Shown: positions 8,625 through 19,674 of the stretch, piece after piece
Layout: each line of letters starts with the position of its first letter
How positions within the stretch are numbered: position 1 is the first letter of the stretch
NCBI GenBank assembly: GCA_963728155.1
Contig: CAVSJF010000006.1
Span: 558,001 to 622,000 of the forward strand
DNA length: 64,000 nucleotides
Reading direction: 5' to 3'
DNA from: JACVRW01 sp963728155
Lineage (GTDB): Bacteria; Actinomycetota; Thermoleophilia; Solirubrobacterales; Thermoleophilaceae
Notes under the pieces: generated by a model
What the model saw: the letters and a program-made list of their open reading frames with translations, nothing else
Told to the model about the DNA's origin: nothing
Databases searched by the model: none
Translations under genes and position numbers: made by a program

Positions 8625-11379
8625 TTGGCCTCCAGCCAGTTCTCGCCCGCGCCCACGTCGACCTCGAGCGGCGGGTCCATCGCAAAGGCGTCCGCCATCT
8701 CCCGGCGCACGATCTCCGAGGCGGCCGTCAACCTCCGCCTCCGGGCCTTCGAAGAGCAGCTCGTCGTGGATCTGCAGTACGAGGCGCGTGTCGAGCGCGG
8801 CGCTGCGCAGCTCGTCGCGGCAGCGCGACCATCGCCACCTTGATGATGTCGGCGGCCGTGCCCTGGATCACCATGTTCACGGCCAGGCGCTCGCCCAGCG
8901 AGCGGGTCTGGAACTGGCGCGAGCGCAGCTCGGGCACGCGGCGGATGCGCCCGAACAGGGTGGCCACGTGGCCCTCGTCGCGGGCGCGCTCGATGGTCGC
9001 GTCGATGAAAGCCTTGACGCGCGGGAAGCGCTCGAAGTAGGCGTCGATGAACTCCTGCGCCTCCTCCTTGGGGATCTGCAGGCGGTCCGCGAGCCCGTAG
9101 GCCGACAAGCCGTAGACGATCCCGTAGTTCACCATCTTGGCCTTGGAGCGGGTGCCGGGGTCGGTCTTGCCGCCGAGGATGGCCTCGGCGGTGGCGGTGT
9201 GCACGTCCTCGCCGCGGCGGAAGATCTCCTTGAGCACGGGCTCGTCGGCGATATGGGCCAGCAGGCGCAGCTCGACCTGCGAGTAGTCGGCCGAGATCAG
9301 CCGGCAGCCCTCCTCGGCCACGAAGCAGGCGCGGATCTCGCGGCCCTGCTCGGTCCGAATGGGGATGTTCTGGAGGTTGGGGTTGGTGCTCGACAGGCGG
9401 CCGGTCGCGGCGGCGGTCTGGTTGAAGGTGGTGTGCAGGCGCGAGTGCTCGTCGATCAGCTCGGGGAAGGCGTCGAGGTAGGTCGACTTGAGCTTGGTCA
9501 CCTCGCGCCACTCCTCGATGGCGGGGATGATCGGGTGCTCCTGGCGGATCGCGTTCAGTACGCGGGCGTCGGTGGAGTAGCCCGTCTTGCCGCGGCGCTT
9601 GCGCGACAGCTTGAGCTTGTCGAAGAGGATCGGCGCCAGCTGCTGAGGGGAGCCGATCGTGAACTCCTCCCCCGCGAGATCCCACACCTCGCGCTCCAGC
9701 TCGATGGCCCGGGCGTTGAAGCGCCGGCTGATCTCGCCCAACCGGTTCACGTCGAGCTTCACGCCCTGGCGCTCCATCTCCACGAGCACGTCGACCAGGG
9801 GCAGCTCGATCTCCTCGAAGAGCTGGGTGAGCCCGTCCTCCTCGAGGCGGGCGCGCTGACGCTCGGCGATCACGCGCGTAAGCACAGCCCGCTCCGCCAC
9901 GCCGTCGGCGCCGGCGACGCGGGCGCCGAGGCCGGCCTCGGTGGCCAGCTCGTCGAGCGGATAGCCGCGCCGCGCCGGGTCGATCAGGTACTGGGCCACC
10001 ATCGTGTCGTGGGCCAGAGGAGGCGCGTCGCAGGCCTCGTCGGCCGTGGCGATCGTCTTCCAGTCGTGGGCCACCACCGATCGCTCGCCGCGAGCCATCG
10101 CGAACGCGGCCAGCGTCTCGGCCTCGGACACCAGTACCTCGCCGCCGGCCCAGGCGGCGACGGTCAGTGGGCCACGCGCGACGGGCCCGTCGAAGTCGAA
10201 GGCGCCCTGGCCCGTAGTGGTGGCCGCCACCGCTGGCTGGGCGCCAGCGCCCGGCCCCGCCGGGCGCGCAGCGATTCCATTCTCCTCCACCGCCTCCTCG
10301 GCCGCCTCCTCCTCGAGCTCGAGCTCCTCGTCGGGATCGGGGGGAGGCGGAGCGCTCTCGTCGGGGCTTTCCCCCGGGCGCAGCGCGGCGATCGCAACAA
10401 GCTCTCCCTCCAGGGCCCCGAGCTCGGCCAGCGGCACCTCGCGCGCCTCGACGTCGATCATCTCGTCGACGCGCTCGGCCGGCGCCGCTCCGTCCTCGCC
10501 GAGAGCCTCCTCGAGGCGCTCGAGCGGGGCGCGCAGCTCGAACTCGCGGAAGGTCTCGCGCAGGCGCGAGCGGTCGGGCTCGCGCGCGATCACCCCGTCG
10601 AAGTCGACCTCCACGTCCACGTCGCGTACCGCGGTGGCGAGCTGCTTGGAGATGCGGGCGTTGTCGGCGTGCTCGGTCAGGTTCTGCTTGCGCTTGGCTC
10701 CCGAGATCGAGTCGATGTTGGCCAGCACGCCCTCGAGGTCGCCCCATTCCTGGAGCAGCTGGGTCGCCGTCTTCTCGCCGATCCCCGGCACGCCGGGGAT
10801 GTTGTCCGAGGTGTCGCCCTTGAGGCCCACGAAGTCGGGTACCAGCTCAGGCGGGATGCCGTAGCGCTCGATCACCGTGTCGCGCTCGTAGACCTTGGTA
10901 TCGGTGACCCCGCGCCCGGTGGCCATCACGCGCACGCCGGGCTCGATCAACTGAAACAGGTCGCGGTCGCCGGTCAGCACGGTCACGTCGATGCCCTGCT
11001 CGCGTGCCTGGCCGGCCAGCGTGGCGATCACGTCGTCGGCCTCATAGCCCGCCACCTTCACGTTCTGGTAGCCGAAGGCGTCGACCAGCGGGTGCATGTG
11101 CGGCCACTGCTCGGCCAGCAGGTCGGGCTTCTCCTCGCGGTGTCCCTTGTACTCCTCGTAGATCTCCTTGCGCCCGGACATGCCCGCGTCCCAGACCACC
11201 AGCGTCGGTTTGAGGCCGAACTCGGAGATCATCTTCACGAGCATCGACGCGAAGCCGAAGATGGCGTTGGTGGGCTGACCCTTGGAGGTGGAGATCGACT
11301 CCGGAAGAGCGAAAAAGGCGCGATAGACGAGGCTGTTCCCGTCGATCAGGATGAGCTCGCGGGGGGTCTCGCCGGCCAC
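8621..11379 (-). CDS. polA: DNA polymerase I (two frame breaks near the 3' end)
   Basis: DNA polymerase I, 918 residues after repair. The N terminus is the 5'-nuclease domain (LILIDGNSLVYRAFFALP, GYEADDVIATLA, GDRDLFQLI, DFVGLKGDTSDNIPGVPGIG). The polymerase domain has motif A DYSQVELRLLAH, motif B RSKAKMVNYGIVYG and motif C IHDELLFE. The intermediate exonuclease-like domain lacks the DxE proofreading motif. An acidic, proline-rich linker (about residues 335-385) separates it from the 5'-nuclease. Two single extra bases, near 8819 (C) and 8730 (T), throw motif C and the C-terminal helix (ending ENWLEAK) into other frames. Removing both gives a continuous polymerase ending at 8621, where it overlaps the YdcZ gene by 4 nt. 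Confidence 0.93.
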
Positions 11380-11530
11380 GGCCTAACCGTACCGACGAGA
11401 CCCTGCGCCGCGAGGGCTTTGACTTCAGCGGCGGCGCAAGTTGCGCTCGATCCGGTGTGTGGTGCCGTGTCGGCGCGCCGTGGAAACCGGCGCTTCGACC
11501 GGGTTCACCGTCCAGTCCGGGTGGCCGGGC

Positions 11531-13053
<1,523 letters not shown>

Positions 13054-13054
<1 letters not shown>

Positions 13055-13959
13055 TGCGAGTAACAGTCACCGGAGCTACAGGAACGATCGGTCATGCGCT
13101 TGCGCGCGAGCTGACCGCGCGCGGCGACGAGGTGACCGCGCTGTCGCGCAACGCCGAGCGCGCCGCCTCCGCCCTGGGCGTCGAGGCGCAGACGTGGGCG
13201 GATCCCAAGGGCGAGCCGCCCCCGCTGGACAGCCTGCGCGGGCGCGACGCCGTCGTGCACCTGCTGGGTGAGACCATCGCCCAGCGCTGGAGCGACGAGG
13301 TCAAGCGCGAGATCCGCGACTCGCGCATTCTCTCCACCCGGCAGGTAGTGGCCGCCTTGGCCGAGCTGCCGGCGGACGAGCGTCCCAACGTGCTGGTGTC
13401 GCAGTCGGCCACCGGGTTCTACGGCCCGCGGGGCGACGAGCGCCTGGACGAAGACGCGCCCGCGGGCAACGACTTCCTGGCCAACATCGTTCGCGACTGG
13501 GAGGCCGAGGCGCAGAAGGCCACCGAGCTGGGCCTGCGGGTGGTGTTCACGCGTACCGGCGTCGTGCTCTCCCAGGAGGGTGGCGCACTCGAGAAGATGC
13601 TGCCGTTCTTCAAGCTGGGAATCGGCGGTCCGGTGGCGGGGGGCAAGCAGTACGTGGCCTGGATCCACCTCGACGACGTGGTCGGCGCCCTGGTCGCGTG
13701 TCTCGACGGCGAGCTGAGCGGCCCGGTGAACGTGACCGCCCCCGAGCCGGTGACCAACAAGGAGCTATCGAAGACTTTGGGCAAGGTGCTCAAGCGGCCC
13801 GCCCTCGCGCCCGTCCCAGCATTTGCCGTGAAGACGCTCTACGGCGAGATGGCGGAGATCGTGACCACGGGCCAGCGCGTGCTGCCGAAGCGCCTGGAGG
13901 AATCCGGCTACCGCTTCCGCCAGCCGGATCTCGAAGCGGCGCTGCGCGCGACCGTCTAG
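13054..13959 (+). CDS. TIGR01777 family epimerase (YfcH/SulA-like)
   Basis: A 301-residue extended short-chain dehydrogenase relative. The N-terminal dinucleotide-binding motif is VTGATGTIGHALARELTARG. GRDAVVHLLGETIAQRWSDEVKREIRDSR is the hallmark of the TIGR01777 group, and SQSATGFYGPRGDE replaces the usual catalytic region. The DUF1731 C-terminal part (PVPAFAVKTLYGEMAEIVTTGQRVLPKRLEESGYRFRQPDLEAALR) is complete. Biochemical role of the family is largely unknown. It overlaps the malic enzyme gene by one base, so the two are co-transcribed. It converges on the liv operon, leaving no intergenic space. Confidence 0.85.
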
Positions 13960-14247
13960 CTAGCTCTCTTCCTCGCGCAGGGCGGCCTGCTCGGCGCGCA
14001 GCTCAGCCACGGTCTTGCCGCCGCTGCCGAAGGGGCCCTGGAGCTTCCAGCGCGAGTCGGACTTGGCGGGCCACACGAGCCAGATGATCGCGCCGACGAA
14101 CGAGAGCAGGAGGCCGAAGGCTAGCCCGAGCTTCTCGCCGTAGCCCTTTCGGGCCGACAGGTATGAGGCCACGATGGCCGAGGCCAGCCAGATGTAGGTG
14201 AGCCAGAGAGCCTGTGCGCCGATGACTGCGAAGAGGTCCATAGTCAC
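13960..14247 (-). CDS. small two-helix membrane protein at the end of the liv operon
   Basis: A 95-residue protein with two predicted membrane helices (about residues 5-32 and 41-60, WLTYIWLASAIVASYLSARKGYG and LGLAFGLLLSFVGAIIWLVWP) and a charged cytoplasmic tail with a short coiled-coil-like end (VAELRAEQAALREEES). I do not recognise the family beyond small actinobacterial membrane proteins. Its start overlaps the end of livF by 4 nt, so it is translationally coupled to the amino-acid transporter, which suggests an accessory or assembly role. No catalytic motif is visible. Confidence 0.65.
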   Translation of the reverse strand: MTMDLFAVIGAQALWLTYIWLASAIVASYLSARKGYGEKLGLAFGLLLSFVGAIIWLVWPAKSDSRWKLQGPFGSGGKTVAELRAEQAALREEES

Positions 14248-14954
14248 GCTCCGAGGTAGGCCTTCTGAACGTCCGGATTGTCGCGCAGCGAACTCGACTG
14301 ATCCTCCAGGGCGACGGTGCCGGTCTCGAGCACGTAGCCGCGCTTGGAGACCTCAAGGGCGTAGTTGGCGTTCTGCTCGACCAGCAGGATGGTCGTTCCC
14401 TGGCGGTTGATCTCGGCGATCGTCTCGTAGATCCGCTCCACCAGGATCGGCGCGATCCCCATCGAGGGCTCATCGAGCAGCAGCAGCTTGGGGTTGGCCA
14501 TCAGCGCGCGCCCGATGGCCAGCATCTGCTGCTCGCCCCCGGACATGGTTCCGCCCTTCTGCTTCTCGCGCTCCTTGAGGCGCGGGAACAGCGAAAAGAC
14601 CCGGTCACGATCGCTGGCGATCTCGTTGGCGTCCTTGCGCAGGTAGGCACCGAGGTCGAGGTTCTCGCGCACGGTCATGCGCGGGAACACATGACGACCC
14701 TCGGGCGATAGCGAGATTCCGCGCTCCACGATCTCCTGCGGCGGTACCTCCCCGATTTCCGTGCCGTCGAACTTGATCGACCCCTCGCGCGGCGGTGTCA
14801 GGCCCGAGATCGAGCGCAGCGTGGTGGACTTGCCGGCCCCGTTGGAGCCGATCAGCGTGACCACCTCGCCCTCCTCGACGGTCAGAGAGATTCCCTTGAG
14901 GGCCTGGATGTTCCCGTAGAAGGTGCGGATGTCGGTGACCTCGAGCAGCGCCAT
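14244..14954 (-). CDS. livF: branched-chain amino acid ABC transporter ATPase
   Basis: A 236-residue ABC ATPase. Walker A is GSNGAGKST, the signature is MSGGEQQMLAIGRAL, Walker B is LLLLDEPSMGIAP, and the switch histidine is replaced in the usual LivF context (TTILLVEQN). It energises import of branched-chain or related amino acids together with LivG and the LivH and LivM permeases. It starts with an ATG adjacent to the last codon of livG (1-nt overlap). Confidence 0.93.
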   Translation of the reverse strand: MALLEVTDIRTFYGNIQALKGISLTVEEGEVVTLIGSNGAGKSTTLRSISGLTPPREGSIKFDGTEIGEVPPQEIVERGISLSPEGRHVFPRMTVRENLDLGAYLRKDANEIASDRDRVFSLFPRLKEREKQKGGTMSGGEQQMLAIGRALMANPKLLLLDEPSMGIAPILVERIYETIAEINRQGTTILLVEQNANYALEVSKRGYVLETGTVALEDQSSSLRDNPDVQKAYLGA

Positions 14955-15808
14955 CAGGCCTCGTCCTCCCGTGCCGCCGCGTCCCGGCGCCGCGAGGCGC
15001 CCTCCTCGGCCTCTTTCCCGCCCTGCTTGCCGAGGTAGGCCTCAACCACGCGCTCGTTCTTACGGACCTCCTCGGGCGTGCCCTCGGCAATTTTCTGGCC
15101 GTGGTCGAGCACGGTGATGTACTCGGAGACACCCATCACCACCGACATGTCGTGCTCGATCAGCAGGATGGTCAGGCCGCGCTCGTCGCGCAGCTTGTTC
15201 ATGAAGTCGGTGAGACTCGCGGACTCCTGCGGGTTCATACCGGCGGTGGGCTCGTCGAGCAGCAGCAGCTTCGGCTCGGACGCGAGCGCACGGGCGATCT
15301 CGAGGCGGCGCTGGTCGCCGTAGGAGAGGTTGACCGAAAGGTGATCGTGCTGGCTCTCGTCGATGCCCGCGTAGGAGAGCGTCTCACGCGCCTTCTCCTC
15401 CACGGCGCGCTCCTCCCTGTTCACCCAGGGCATGTGCAGGATCGAGCCGAACAGTCCTGCGCGCATGCGCGAGTTCTGCCCGACCATCACGTTCTCGAGC
15501 GCGGTCATCGTGCCGAACAAGCGGATGTTCTGGAAGGTGCGGGCCACCCCGTCCTTCATGATCAGGTCGGGACGGCGCCCGGTCACGTTCTTGCCGCCAA
15601 AGCTGATGCGTCCGTAGGTGGGCTTGTAGAGCCCAGTCAGCATGTTGAAGAACGTGGTCTTACCCGCCCCGTTGGGACCGATGATCGAGACGATCGAGCG
15701 CTCGGGGATCTCGAAGCTGACGTCCTCGACGGCCACCAACCCGCCGAACACCTTGGTGACGTGCTCCGCGGTGAGCAGCGCGCCACCGTTGGAATGGCCG
15801 TTACTCAT
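14954..15808 (-). CDS. livG: branched-chain amino acid ABC transporter ATPase
   Basis: A 284-residue ABC ATPase. Walker A is GPNGAGKTT, the signature is NLSYGDQRRLEIARAL, Walker B is LLLLDEPTAGMNP, and ILLIEHDMSVVMGVSEYITVLDHG is typical of LivG. An unusually long charged C-terminal tail (GKQGGKEAEEGASRRRDAAAREDEA) follows the usual EVVEAYLG end. The start overlaps the end of livM by 4 nt. It pairs with LivF to form the ATPase dimer. Confidence 0.93.
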   Translation of the reverse strand: MSNGHSNGGALLTAEHVTKVFGGLVAVEDVSFEIPERSIVSIIGPNGAGKTTFFNMLTGLYKPTYGRISFGGKNVTGRRPDLIMKDGVARTFQNIRLFGTMTALENVMVGQNSRMRAGLFGSILHMPWVNREERAVEEKARETLSYAGIDESQHDHLSVNLSYGDQRRLEIARALASEPKLLLLDEPTAGMNPQESASLTDFMNKLRDERGLTILLIEHDMSVVMGVSEYITVLDHGQKIAEGTPEEVRKNERVVEAYLGKQGGKEAEEGASRRRDAAAREDEA

Positions 15809-17127
15809 GCGCGCACCTCTTCGATGGTTTCACCGCCACCGAGTTCGGTGTCCCCAACGCCCACGCCCTCCCTGAGCTCCAGTTGCCGTCTTCGCTCGGG
15901 TATCAGGCCTTCAGGCCTGAGCACCATCATGATCACGAGCAGGAAGCCGAAGATGCCGAAGGAGAGCTCGGTGAGGTCGAAGTCGAGGCCGAGCTTCTGG
16001 GGATAGTCGTTGAACACGTCGGGGATCAGGTTGAAGTTGATGAAAGTCAGCACCACGGCGCCCACCATCACGCCCTCGATCGATCCCAGTCCTCCCAGAA
16101 TCACCATGGACAGGATAAAAATCGAGAACGAGAACTGAAACTGGTCCGCATTGACCGTGTTGAGATAGGACCCTAGGAAGACCCCGGCCATGCCACCGAA
16201 CGCCGCTCCGGTCCCGTAGGCCATCAGCTTGGTCTTGACCACCGGCACGCCCATCGACGCGGCGGCCACCTCGTCCTCGCGCAGCGCGATCCAGGCCCGG
16301 CCGAGACGGGAGTCGCGCAGCCGGAAGTTGACGAACAGCACGAGCACCACCAGACCCAGGGCCACGAAGTACCAGGGTCTGAGCTCCAGCCCGGTGAAGG
16401 GTTCGACGAAGGGCAGGTTGATCTTGTCGATCGGCGTGATGCCCTGCCGGCCGTTGGTGATCTTCTCCCCCGCGATCTTGATCTCGTCGCCGTTGATGAC
16501 GAGGCGGCCGACGATCTCGCCGAAGGCGAGCGTTACGATCGCGATGTAGTCGCCGCGCAGGCGCAGTGTTGGTAACCCGATCAGCATTCCCGCGATCGTG
16601 GTCACGATCACCGCTATGACCAGCACGAGCAGGAAGTTGAAGTGAAGGCCGGGAAGGTTTGACGCCGGTTCGCCGACCAGGAACGAGAAGCCCTCGCCAC
16701 CACCGGCGTTGACGAAGAAGCCGGACATGAACCAGCCCGAGGTGAGCGCGCCGAGAGCGTAGAAAGCCACGTAGCCGAGATCGAGAAGGCCCGCGAAGCC
16801 GACGATGATGTTGAGCCCGAGCGCCATAACCGTGTAGGCCAGAGCGAGCGTGACGTCCTCGATGAAGCCCGAGCCCGAGTCGTGGAAGAAGGGCAGGATG
16901 ATCGCCCAGACCAACAAGGCGACCACAGTCCCGCGAGTGATCCACTTGTTCTCGTGAAACACGGCGCGCACGGCTATCAATGCCCAGCCCACGAACGCCA
17001 TGAACAGGTTCATCTCGATCTGGTCGGCCATCCAGAGCGCCACCAGCAGGCCCACTCCGAGCCCGACGAGCGTGCGCCTGTCGGTCTTCAACTCGGTCCG
17101 GCGCGGGCTGCCCACGGTGGCGCTCAT
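15805..17127 (-). CDS. livM: branched-chain amino acid ABC transporter permease
   Basis: A 440-residue permease with about ten membrane helices. The canonical LivM core includes VGFAGLLDLGYVAFYALGAL, the EAA-like coupling segment RDSRLGRAWIALREDEVAAASMGVPVVKTK, and the C-terminal LGGLGSIEGVMVGAVVLTF. An N-terminal extension with two extra hydrophobic segments precedes it. I place the start at ATG 17127, which overlaps the livH stop (ATGA), although the frame is open further upstream inside livH. It transports branched-chain amino acids across the cytoplasmic membrane with LivH. Confidence 0.92.
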   Translation of the reverse strand: MSATVGSPRRTELKTDRRTLVGLGVGLLVALWMADQIEMNLFMAFVGWALIAVRAVFHENKWITRGTVVALLVWAIILPFFHDSGSGFIEDVTLALAYTVMALGLNIIVGFAGLLDLGYVAFYALGALTSGWFMSGFFVNAGGGEGFSFLVGEPASNLPGLHFNFLLVLVIAVIVTTIAGMLIGLPTLRLRGDYIAIVTLAFGEIVGRLVINGDEIKIAGEKITNGRQGITPIDKINLPFVEPFTGLELRPWYFVALGLVVLVLFVNFRLRDSRLGRAWIALREDEVAAASMGVPVVKTKLMAYGTGAAFGGMAGVFLGSYLNTVNADQFQFSFSIFILSMVILGGLGSIEGVMVGAVVLTFINFNLIPDVFNDYPQKLGLDFDLTELSFGIFGFLLVIMMVLRPEGLIPERRRQLELREGVGVGDTELGGGETIEEVRA

Positions 17128-18134
17128 CCGGCTTCCCGGGTCTGCTCGCCGAGCAGGCCCTGCGGGCGGAAGACCATGACCAGGACGAGGTAGGCGAACA
17201 CGATCGCCGGCGTCCACTGACCGCCGATGCGGTTGTCGGAGATCTGCTGGATGATCCCGATGATGAAGCCGCCCAGCACGGCGCCCTGGAGGTTGCCGAT
17301 GCCGCCCATCACTGCCGCGGTGAATGCGATGAGGCCAGCCTGGAAGCCCTGGAAATACCAGATCGTCGTCTGGTAGAGCGCGTAGATGAGTCCGGCGGCG
17401 CCGGCCATGATGCCGCCGAGCAGGAAGGTGAGGGAGATCGTCGTGTCGACGTTGATGCCCATCAGCCGGGCGGCCTCGGGATCCTGCGCAGTCGCGCGCA
17501 TGGCGCGGCCGAGGCGGCTCTGCGCGATGAAGGTCGTAAGCAGGAAGACCAGCGGAATGGTGGCCGCGAGCGCGAGGACGTCACCCTGCGAGACCGATAC
17601 GCCCCCGATGTTGAAGAGCTCCTTCTGGGCGTTGATCAGGTCGGGGATCCCCTCGGGTGACCCGCCGATCCAAAGAATTCCGACGTTCTGCAGGATGAAG
17701 GAGAAACCCACCGCCGTGATCAACGGCGCCAGCTTAGGTGCCGTTCTCAGAGGCCGGTAGGCCACCCGCTCGATCATCACGTTCAGGGCGCCGCTGGCCA
17801 GCATCGCCAGGATGAGCGTGACGAGAAGGCCCAGGACGAGGCCACCTACGCCCGTGGCCGCGGTCAGGCCGATCGTGCCGAAGAAACCGGCCGAGACGAG
17901 TGAGCCGATCATGAACACCTCGCCGTGAGCGAAGTTGATCAGCTCGACGATGCCGTACACGAGCGTGTATCCGAGCGCCACGAGCGCCCAGATGGCACCG
18001 TTGGAGAGGCCGTCGACAACGTTGTTGCCGAGGCGAGCCAGGTTGCCGTCCTGCGAGAGGTCCTGTATGCCGTAGACGACCGGCATCACCAGGAGGAGCG
18101 CAATCAGCCCGTACTCACCGATGTAGCCGCGCAC
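17124..18134 (-). CDS. livH: branched-chain amino acid ABC transporter permease
   Basis: A permease of at least 336 residues with the LivH core (GLSNGAIWALVALGYTLVYGIVELINFAHGEVFMIG, SRLGRAMRATAQDPEAARLMGINVDTTISLTFLLGG, AAVMGGIGNLQGAVLGGFIIGI). The GTG at 18134 has no ribosome-binding site. In the same frame 57 nt upstream, a CTG at 18191 sits 4 nt after GGAGG (18200-18196) and would add LEASTETAPTPLRTNTWDR, so the true start may be that CTG. A terminator-like hairpin lies between livK and this gene. Confidence 0.92.
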   Translation of the reverse strand: MRGYIGEYGLIALLLVMPVVYGIQDLSQDGNLARLGNNVVDGLSNGAIWALVALGYTLVYGIVELINFAHGEVFMIGSLVSAGFFGTIGLTAATGVGGLVLGLLVTLILAMLASGALNVMIERVAYRPLRTAPKLAPLITAVGFSFILQNVGILWIGGSPEGIPDLINAQKELFNIGGVSVSQGDVLALAATIPLVFLLTTFIAQSRLGRAMRATAQDPEAARLMGINVDTTISLTFLLGGIMAGAAGLIYALYQTTIWYFQGFQAGLIAFTAAVMGGIGNLQGAVLGGFIIGIIQQISDNRIGGQWTPAIVFAYLVLVMVFRPQGLLGEQTREAG

Positions 18135-18249
18135 GCGGTCCCACGTGTTCGTGCGCAGCGGCGTCGGGGCAGTCTCCGTGCTCGCCTCCAGAACCCCTCC
18201 CTAGTCGCTCACAACTTGGGTCACATCCCTCTGCGGGCGATGTCTATCA

Positions 18250-18287
18250 GAATAAGGGGGCGGACCGAAAGGCCCGCCCCCTGTCCT
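18250..18287 (-). terminator. hairpin with T-rich tail between livK and livH
   Basis: Read on the minus strand, the sequence after the livK stop is GGGGGCGGGCC, loop TTTC, GGTCCGCCCCC, then TTATTCT. The stem is 11 bp with one G-T pair. It has the form of an intrinsic terminator and probably limits read-through from the abundantly needed binding protein into the permease and ATPase genes. Confidence 0.75.
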
Positions 18288-18310
18288 GCAGAACCGTCAG
18301 GCGGAACGGA

Positions 18311-19588
18311 TCAGCCGCCCTCCGCCTTGATCGTCTCGTCGAAGGTGAGCTCTCCACCCTTGACGGTGTAGATGCCGTAGTCGGTGAGCGTGGTGTCACC
18401 GTTCTCGTCGATGTCGTACGTGCCGAGCACCGACTCGCGGCCCTTGGTGTTGAACAGGGCGTCGATCATCGCCTGCTTGTCGGAGCACTTGTCAGCGAGT
18501 TCCTCACACGTGTCCAGAACGAGGCTCATCGCCTCGTAGCCGTAGATGGCGTACGGGTCAGGGTTGGCCTCACCGTACTTTGCCTCGTAGTCGTCGAAGA
18601 ACTTCTGACCGTCCGGCGGGTACTCGTCGGGCGACAGCGTCGCCACGCTGAGCTTCACGCGGTTGGCGACGTTCGCCGGGATCCCGCCCTCAGCCGGGTC
18701 GGCGAAGCCGGATTCGGCCACGCCGTCCGGGCCGTAGAGCTTGGCGTCCGGAAGGGCCGCCGCCACGTCCTTATACAGCTGCACCGCGCCGTTGGCGGTG
18801 ATGCCCGAGAACACGAAGCAGTCCACGCCCTCCGACTTCATCGTTGCTGCCTGGGAGCGGAAGTTCGGCGCCTTGGGGTCGATGCCCTCGTTGCCCACGA
18901 TCTCGAGACCCTGCTCCTTGGCCGAGCCCTCGATGTTCCGCGACAGGCCTGCGCCGTACACCTCCTTGTCGTTGAGGATGTACGCCTTCGTGCAGCCGTC
19001 CTCCTTCATGAGCGTCGCCAGCGCGGCGCCCTGAATGGTGTCCTTCGGCACGATGCGCAGGTAGTGGCGCTCGCCCGAGGGGTAGTACTTGTCGGGCTCG
19101 CCCGCGTCGGCGCCCGGCTCGTCCGAGGTCAGGCCCACGGCGGTGTTCGCCGGGCTGATCTGGGCGATCGGGACCTCGTTCAGCAGCGGGATCGAGATCG
19201 CGCTGGCGCCCGAGTTGAACTCGCCGATGTAGGCCACGGCCGCGTCGTCCTGAGCGACCTTGCGCGCGTTGGCCTGAGTCGCCTCAGGGGTCCACGTGCC
19301 GGCCTGCGCGGTCGAGTCGTCGAGCGAGGTGTACTTCACCGTCGTCTCGCCCGCCTTGCCCTTCCGCTGATCGAGGGCCAGCTTGATGCCCTCGACCATC
19401 GCGGTGGTCTGCGGCCGGGAAGCTCCCTGCAGAGGAAGCGACGAATAGACGTCGACCGTCCCGCCGCCACCGCCGCTGTCGCCACCGCCGCTGTCACTGC
19501 TCTCGTCGTCGTCACTGCCGCAGGCAGTCATGCCTACGGCGAATGCGGCAAGGAGGCAGCCAAAAACTGCCAACCAACGTACTCGCAA
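18311..19588 (-). CDS. livK: branched-chain amino acid ABC transporter substrate-binding lipoprotein
   Basis: A 425-residue periplasmic-type binding lipoprotein (Peripla_BP_6). A lipobox VGMTAC with C23 ends the signal peptide, and a low-complexity DDDESSDSGGGDSGGGGG linker follows. The binding domain begins VDVYSSLPLQGASRPQT and contains YIGEFNSGASAISIPLLNE, QISPANTAVGLT and YAIYGYEAMSLVLDT. The start is TTG, supported by GGAGGG 6 nt upstream. It is the first gene of the livKHMGF set, separated from livH by a terminator-like hairpin. The ligand is a branched-chain or other hydrophobic amino acid by family. Precise specificity is not visible. Confidence 0.92.
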   Translation of the reverse strand: MRVRWLAVFGCLLAAFAVGMTACGSDDDESSDSGGGDSGGGGGTVDVYSSLPLQGASRPQTTAMVEGIKLALDQRKGKAGETTVKYTSLDDSTAQAGTWTPEATQANARKVAQDDAAVAYIGEFNSGASAISIPLLNEVPIAQISPANTAVGLTSDEPGADAGEPDKYYPSGERHYLRIVPKDTIQGAALATLMKEDGCTKAYILNDKEVYGAGLSRNIEGSAKEQGLEIVGNEGIDPKAPNFRSQAATMKSEGVDCFVFSGITANGAVQLYKDVAAALPDAKLYGPDGVAESGFADPAEGGIPANVANRVKLSVATLSPDEYPPDGQKFFDDYEAKYGEANPDPYAIYGYEAMSLVLDTCEELADKCSDKQAMIDALFNTKGRESVLGTYDIDENGDTTLTDYGIYTVKGGELTFDETIKAEGG

Positions 19589-19674
19589 GATGTTCCCTCC
19601 TAGTGGGAAATTGTCTCCAACCTGCGCGGGATCCTAAGCGTCCATTCCCGGAGCGTGCCTTCGCGGCGTCCGGC

